Positions 52,686 through 54,665 of a DNA stretch of 54,665 nt are shown piece after piece. The notes under the pieces are model-generated. The model was given only the letters and a program-made list of their open reading frames with translations. It was not told the origin of the DNA and searched no databases. The stretch comes from Verrucomicrobiota bacterium. Its GTDB lineage: Bacteria; Verrucomicrobiota; Verrucomicrobiia; Palsa-1439. Where the stretch lies: contig PLZV01000026.1 in NCBI GenBank assembly GCA_003152315.1, positions 895 through 55,559 of the forward strand, read 5' to 3'. The translations under genes and the position numbers were made by a program. Position 1 is the stretch's first letter. Every line of letters starts with the position of its first letter.

Positions 52686-53849
52686 CTACTTCCACTGGGG
52701 GCCAGTGCTCTGGCGGAGACTAGCCAGAGCTTGCTTGACGGATTGCAACAGCAGGTCGCGCTGACCGGCCGGCAAGTTGGCTCGATAGCCGCCACCCAAT
52801 TCCCAGATGATCAACCCGCCCAGCCCTTTCTGTTTGGCGTAGGCGACCTTCGCGCGGCAGGTTGTCTGATCGTCATACGAGATGAACTTGTCATCGGCGG
52901 AGCCGGACTGGTCGATGCTGAGATAAGCCGACTGCGTATTCGTGTCCCAAAAATACAATTGCGGCTGGAAGTAGTTGGACATGATCGCGGAGTAGGCGAC
53001 CTCCGTCGCCGTGGGCGCAGTCGCCCAGGATTGTCGCGGCAGCGCCGCGCCACCGGTGGACGTGCCGCTGCCTCCGCCCCAGGCACAACCATAGAAGGAA
53101 ATCCCGATCCCGAGTTTGCTGGCGACAACGCCATGGGCCAGAAAGTTACTGACGACTCCGTCGGCGGAAGGCACCAGTTGGCCCGTGCTGGGGAATCGAT
53201 ACCCGCCATCATAGATGGGTGAATTGAACCAGGTCACCCAACCGGAATAAGGTCCCGAGAAGCTATACGTCATCAGATTGATCTGATCGAACCGGCTTTG
53301 CAGGGAAGCAAACAGCGCCGGCTGGGATCCCACCGCCGCTGTCAGAAGTGGACGAGGAGAAAGGGCATTCAGCGCGACACGCAGATCGTTGACGAGATTG
53401 GAGTATAGACCGACATCCGCTGCGTCCAAGGGTTCCCAATCCAAATCGACGCCGTCGTAACCCCGCGAGGAGGCGAAACTCACTAGGTTTGTGACGAAAC
53501 GAAGCCGGTTCGCCGCGCTGGCGGCACCCCGAAAACCGTGGGCGCTATCCTCTCCGCCCACGGAGATCAGCACTTTGACGCCTGCGGCATGCGCGCGCGC
53601 GACCACGTCAGTGGAATTTGCCAGCGTGATGGCATTCACCTCGCTATCCAATCTCCCGTCAGCCTTGGGCACCACCGAAAAATGGATGACGTGCGTCATC
53701 GCCGTAAAATCAACCTCTTGCGCCGGCAGGTAGCCTTGCATCCAGCCCGCGTAATAAGCCGAGTTCCAGAGACCGGCATGAACTCTGGTTCCGACAGCAC
53801 CCACCAATCCCGCCAGAATAATGGCTAACATCGGGTTAGCGGTCTTCAT
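52686..53849 (-). CDS. Secreted GH18 chitinase-like protein
   Basis: GH18 enzymes cleave beta-1,4-linked N-acetylglucosamine polymers. The catalytic motif DGVDLDWE (D132 to E139) is complete with the proton donor glutamate. The barrel is further marked by HVIHFSVVPKADGRL, VLISVGGEDSAHG, INLMTYSFSGPYSGW and GLGGLIIWELGGG. A signal peptide is present (MLAIILAGLVGAVGTRVHAG). The length of 387 residues suits a single-domain enzyme with no carbohydrate-binding module. Start: ATG at 53849, or the ATG at codon 7. Substrate could also be another GlcNAc glycan. Confidence 0.9.
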   Translation of the reverse strand: MKTANPMLAIILAGLVGAVGTRVHAGLWNSAYYAGWMQGYLPAQEVDFTAMTHVIHFSVVPKADGRLDSEVNAITLANSTDVVARAHAAGVKVLISVGGEDSAHGFRGAASAANRLRFVTNLVSFASSRGYDGVDLDWEPLDAADVGLYSNLVNDLRVALNALSPRPLLTAAVGSQPALFASLQSRFDQINLMTYSFSGPYSGWVTWFNSPIYDGGYRFPSTGQLVPSADGVVSNFLAHGVVASKLGIGISFYGCAWGGGSGTSTGGAALPRQSWATAPTATEVAYSAIMSNYFQPQLYFWDTNTQSAYLSIDQSGSADDKFISYDDQTTCRAKVAYAKQKGLGGLIIWELGGGYRANLPAGQRDLLLQSVKQALASLRQSTGPQWK

Positions 53850-53976
53850 CGATCACGAAAGACTACATCGCCCTATCCTCCCCATGAACTCTAAAGTGAA
53901 ATAACTTCCGAGTGCAATAACACAATCGGCTGTCCACCAGGCAATTTTGGCCGCTTCGCCGGCAAATCCCGGCAGG

Positions 53977-54429
53977 CTAGGCGTTGTAGGAAGTGAGGAA
54001 CGGCGTGGGGTAAGCCCGCTCGGCATTGCGATGCAGCACGGCGTCAATGCGCGCCACCAACTCCTCGATGCGGAACGGCTTAATCACATAGTCGTCCGCG
54101 CCGAGTTCGAACGCCTGCATCTTGTCGCAGTGCTCGGCGCGGCCGGACATCACGATGATCGGCGTCCACTGGACCGAGCGGCTCTTGCGCACCATGCCGC
54201 AAATCTCAAACCCGCTGAGTCGTGGGAGAACGAGATCCAAAACAATCCCGTCGGGCCGTGATTCGAGAACGTAATTGAGCGCTTCAATCCCGTCCTTGAC
54301 CCAATGCGTCTTGAAGCCCGCGGCGTGCAGGGCTTCACAAACGAGCGCGCCAAGCGCCTCGTCGTCTTCGGCCACCAGTAGATACTTTTTCTTCGAGGAC
54401 GCAGGCTTAGATCTCATACCAATGTTCAT
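53977..54429 (-). CDS. Stand-alone receiver-domain response regulator
   Basis: This is a CheY-like receiver with no output domain. The acidic pocket (LLVAEDDEALG), phosphorylation site in GIVLDLVLPRLSGFE (D65 counted from the ATG at 54429) and the lysine of YVIKPFRIEELV are all present. About 150 residues including a short lysine-rich N terminus and a C-terminal tail. The start is uncertain: GTG 54444, ATG 54429 or ATG 54417, none with a good Shine-Dalgarno. No histidine kinase is visible in the window. It follows purU by about 66 nt on the same strand. Confidence 0.88.
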   Translation of the reverse strand: MNIGMRSKPASSKKKYLLVAEDDEALGALVCEALHAAGFKTHWVKDGIEALNYVLESRPDGIVLDLVLPRLSGFEICGMVRKSRSVQWTPIIVMSGRAEHCDKMQAFELGADDYVIKPFRIEELVARIDAVLHRNAERAYPTPFLTSYNA

Positions 54430-54495
54430 TCCAAAGCAGTCCACGTGCCAGTTTGCAGGAGGGAGCGAAGCGGGCCTATCTAAGTTCCGTCTCGA

Positions 54496-54665
54496 CTAGT
54501 CGAAAACCACGGTCTTCTTCGTGTACACCAAAATGCGGTGCTCAATGTGCCACCGTACCGCTCGGGACAACACCACCTTCTCTAAGTCTCTCCCTCTTTG
54601 AATCAAATCTGCCAACTGATCGCGATGCGAAACGCGCACCACGTCCTGCTCGATGATGGGGCCTT
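54496..54665 (-). CDS. purU: Formyltetrahydrofolate deformylase, 3' end
   Basis: Only the last 56 codons are in the window; the rest continues beyond position 54665. The C terminus (GPIIEQDVVRVSHRDQLADL, then RGRDLEKVVLSRAVRWHIE and HRILVYTKKTVVF) matches PurU, which hydrolyses 10-formyltetrahydrofolate to formate for purine synthesis. The motif EQDVVRVSH and the final KTVVF are family-typical. The stop is TAG at 54498-54496. Confidence 0.9.
   Translation of the reverse strand, partial: GPIIEQDVVRVSHRDQLADLIQRGRDLEKVVLSRAVRWHIEHRILVYTKKTVVFD

Noticed and set aside
52653-53222. Long plus-strand frame opposite the chitinase gene
   Set aside because: It runs antisense to a gene with an intact catalytic motif and signal peptide; the plus-strand product resembles nothing.
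1-54665. CRISPR array or toxin-antitoxin pair
   Set aside because: No regularly spaced repeats were seen, and no small gene pair shows toxin or antitoxin motifs.

Overview
The window is a GC-rich bacterial chromosome segment that reads most like a Verrucomicrobiota/PVC-group genome. This is an inference from several features: an ExbB-ExbD-ExbD-TPR-cyclase-like operon, secreted proteins whose C termini resemble verrucomicrobial exported proteins, and a stand-alone large serine recombinase. No rRNA or other direct marker is present. Most of the DNA is coding, with short gaps and many 1-20 nt overlaps.

Positions 1-6212 hold the 3' end of pnp, then a five-gene operon with its own promoter: a proton channel of the ExbB type, two ExbD-like subunits, a secreted TPR protein and a membrane-anchored protein with a squalene-cyclase-like alpha-toroid domain. 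Positions 6209-13222 are housekeeping genes: ferredoxin, nth, peroxiredoxin, a sugar-nucleotide reductase-like gene, malQ, serA, a glutaredoxin, and pgsA-pgpA for phosphatidylglycerol. Positions 13290-20130 are one long information-processing operon (nusA-infB-rbfA-nrnA-truB-ribF). It starts at a good sigma70-type promoter followed by a compact intrinsic-terminator hairpin before nusA. Positions 20149-25408 carry a secreted esterase, a zinc-ribbon protein that seems to start at CTG, mutL and an outer-membrane beta-barrel protein, all on the minus strand.

A tRNA-His/tRNA-Arg pair (25514-25677) marks the edge of an integrated element. A large serine recombinase and two small upstream genes are transcribed toward tRNA-Arg, and the last 21 codons of the recombinase are the antisense strand of that tRNA. 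Beyond it lie about 1.9 kb of sparse DNA with inverted structured repeats, then two exported proteins of unknown role, one of them frameshifted.

Positions 33.2-52.3 kb look like an accessory island. It is bracketed by two degenerate copies of the same two modules, an XRE-type HTH gene and a truncated YifB/ComM N-terminus, in swapped order. Inside are a sigma54-dependent regulator with a GAF domain and a four-cysteine cluster, a thioredoxin-like protein with an SRPC active site, a cytidylate-kinase-like protein, two complete RND efflux systems, and a flavin/iron-sulfur redox pair. The second RND permease is fused in one 1550-residue frame to its outer-membrane channel, with an internal lipobox at the junction. 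This fusion is the most striking feature of the window.

The right end has a GH18 chitinase-like protein, a lone receiver-domain response regulator and the 3' end of purU.
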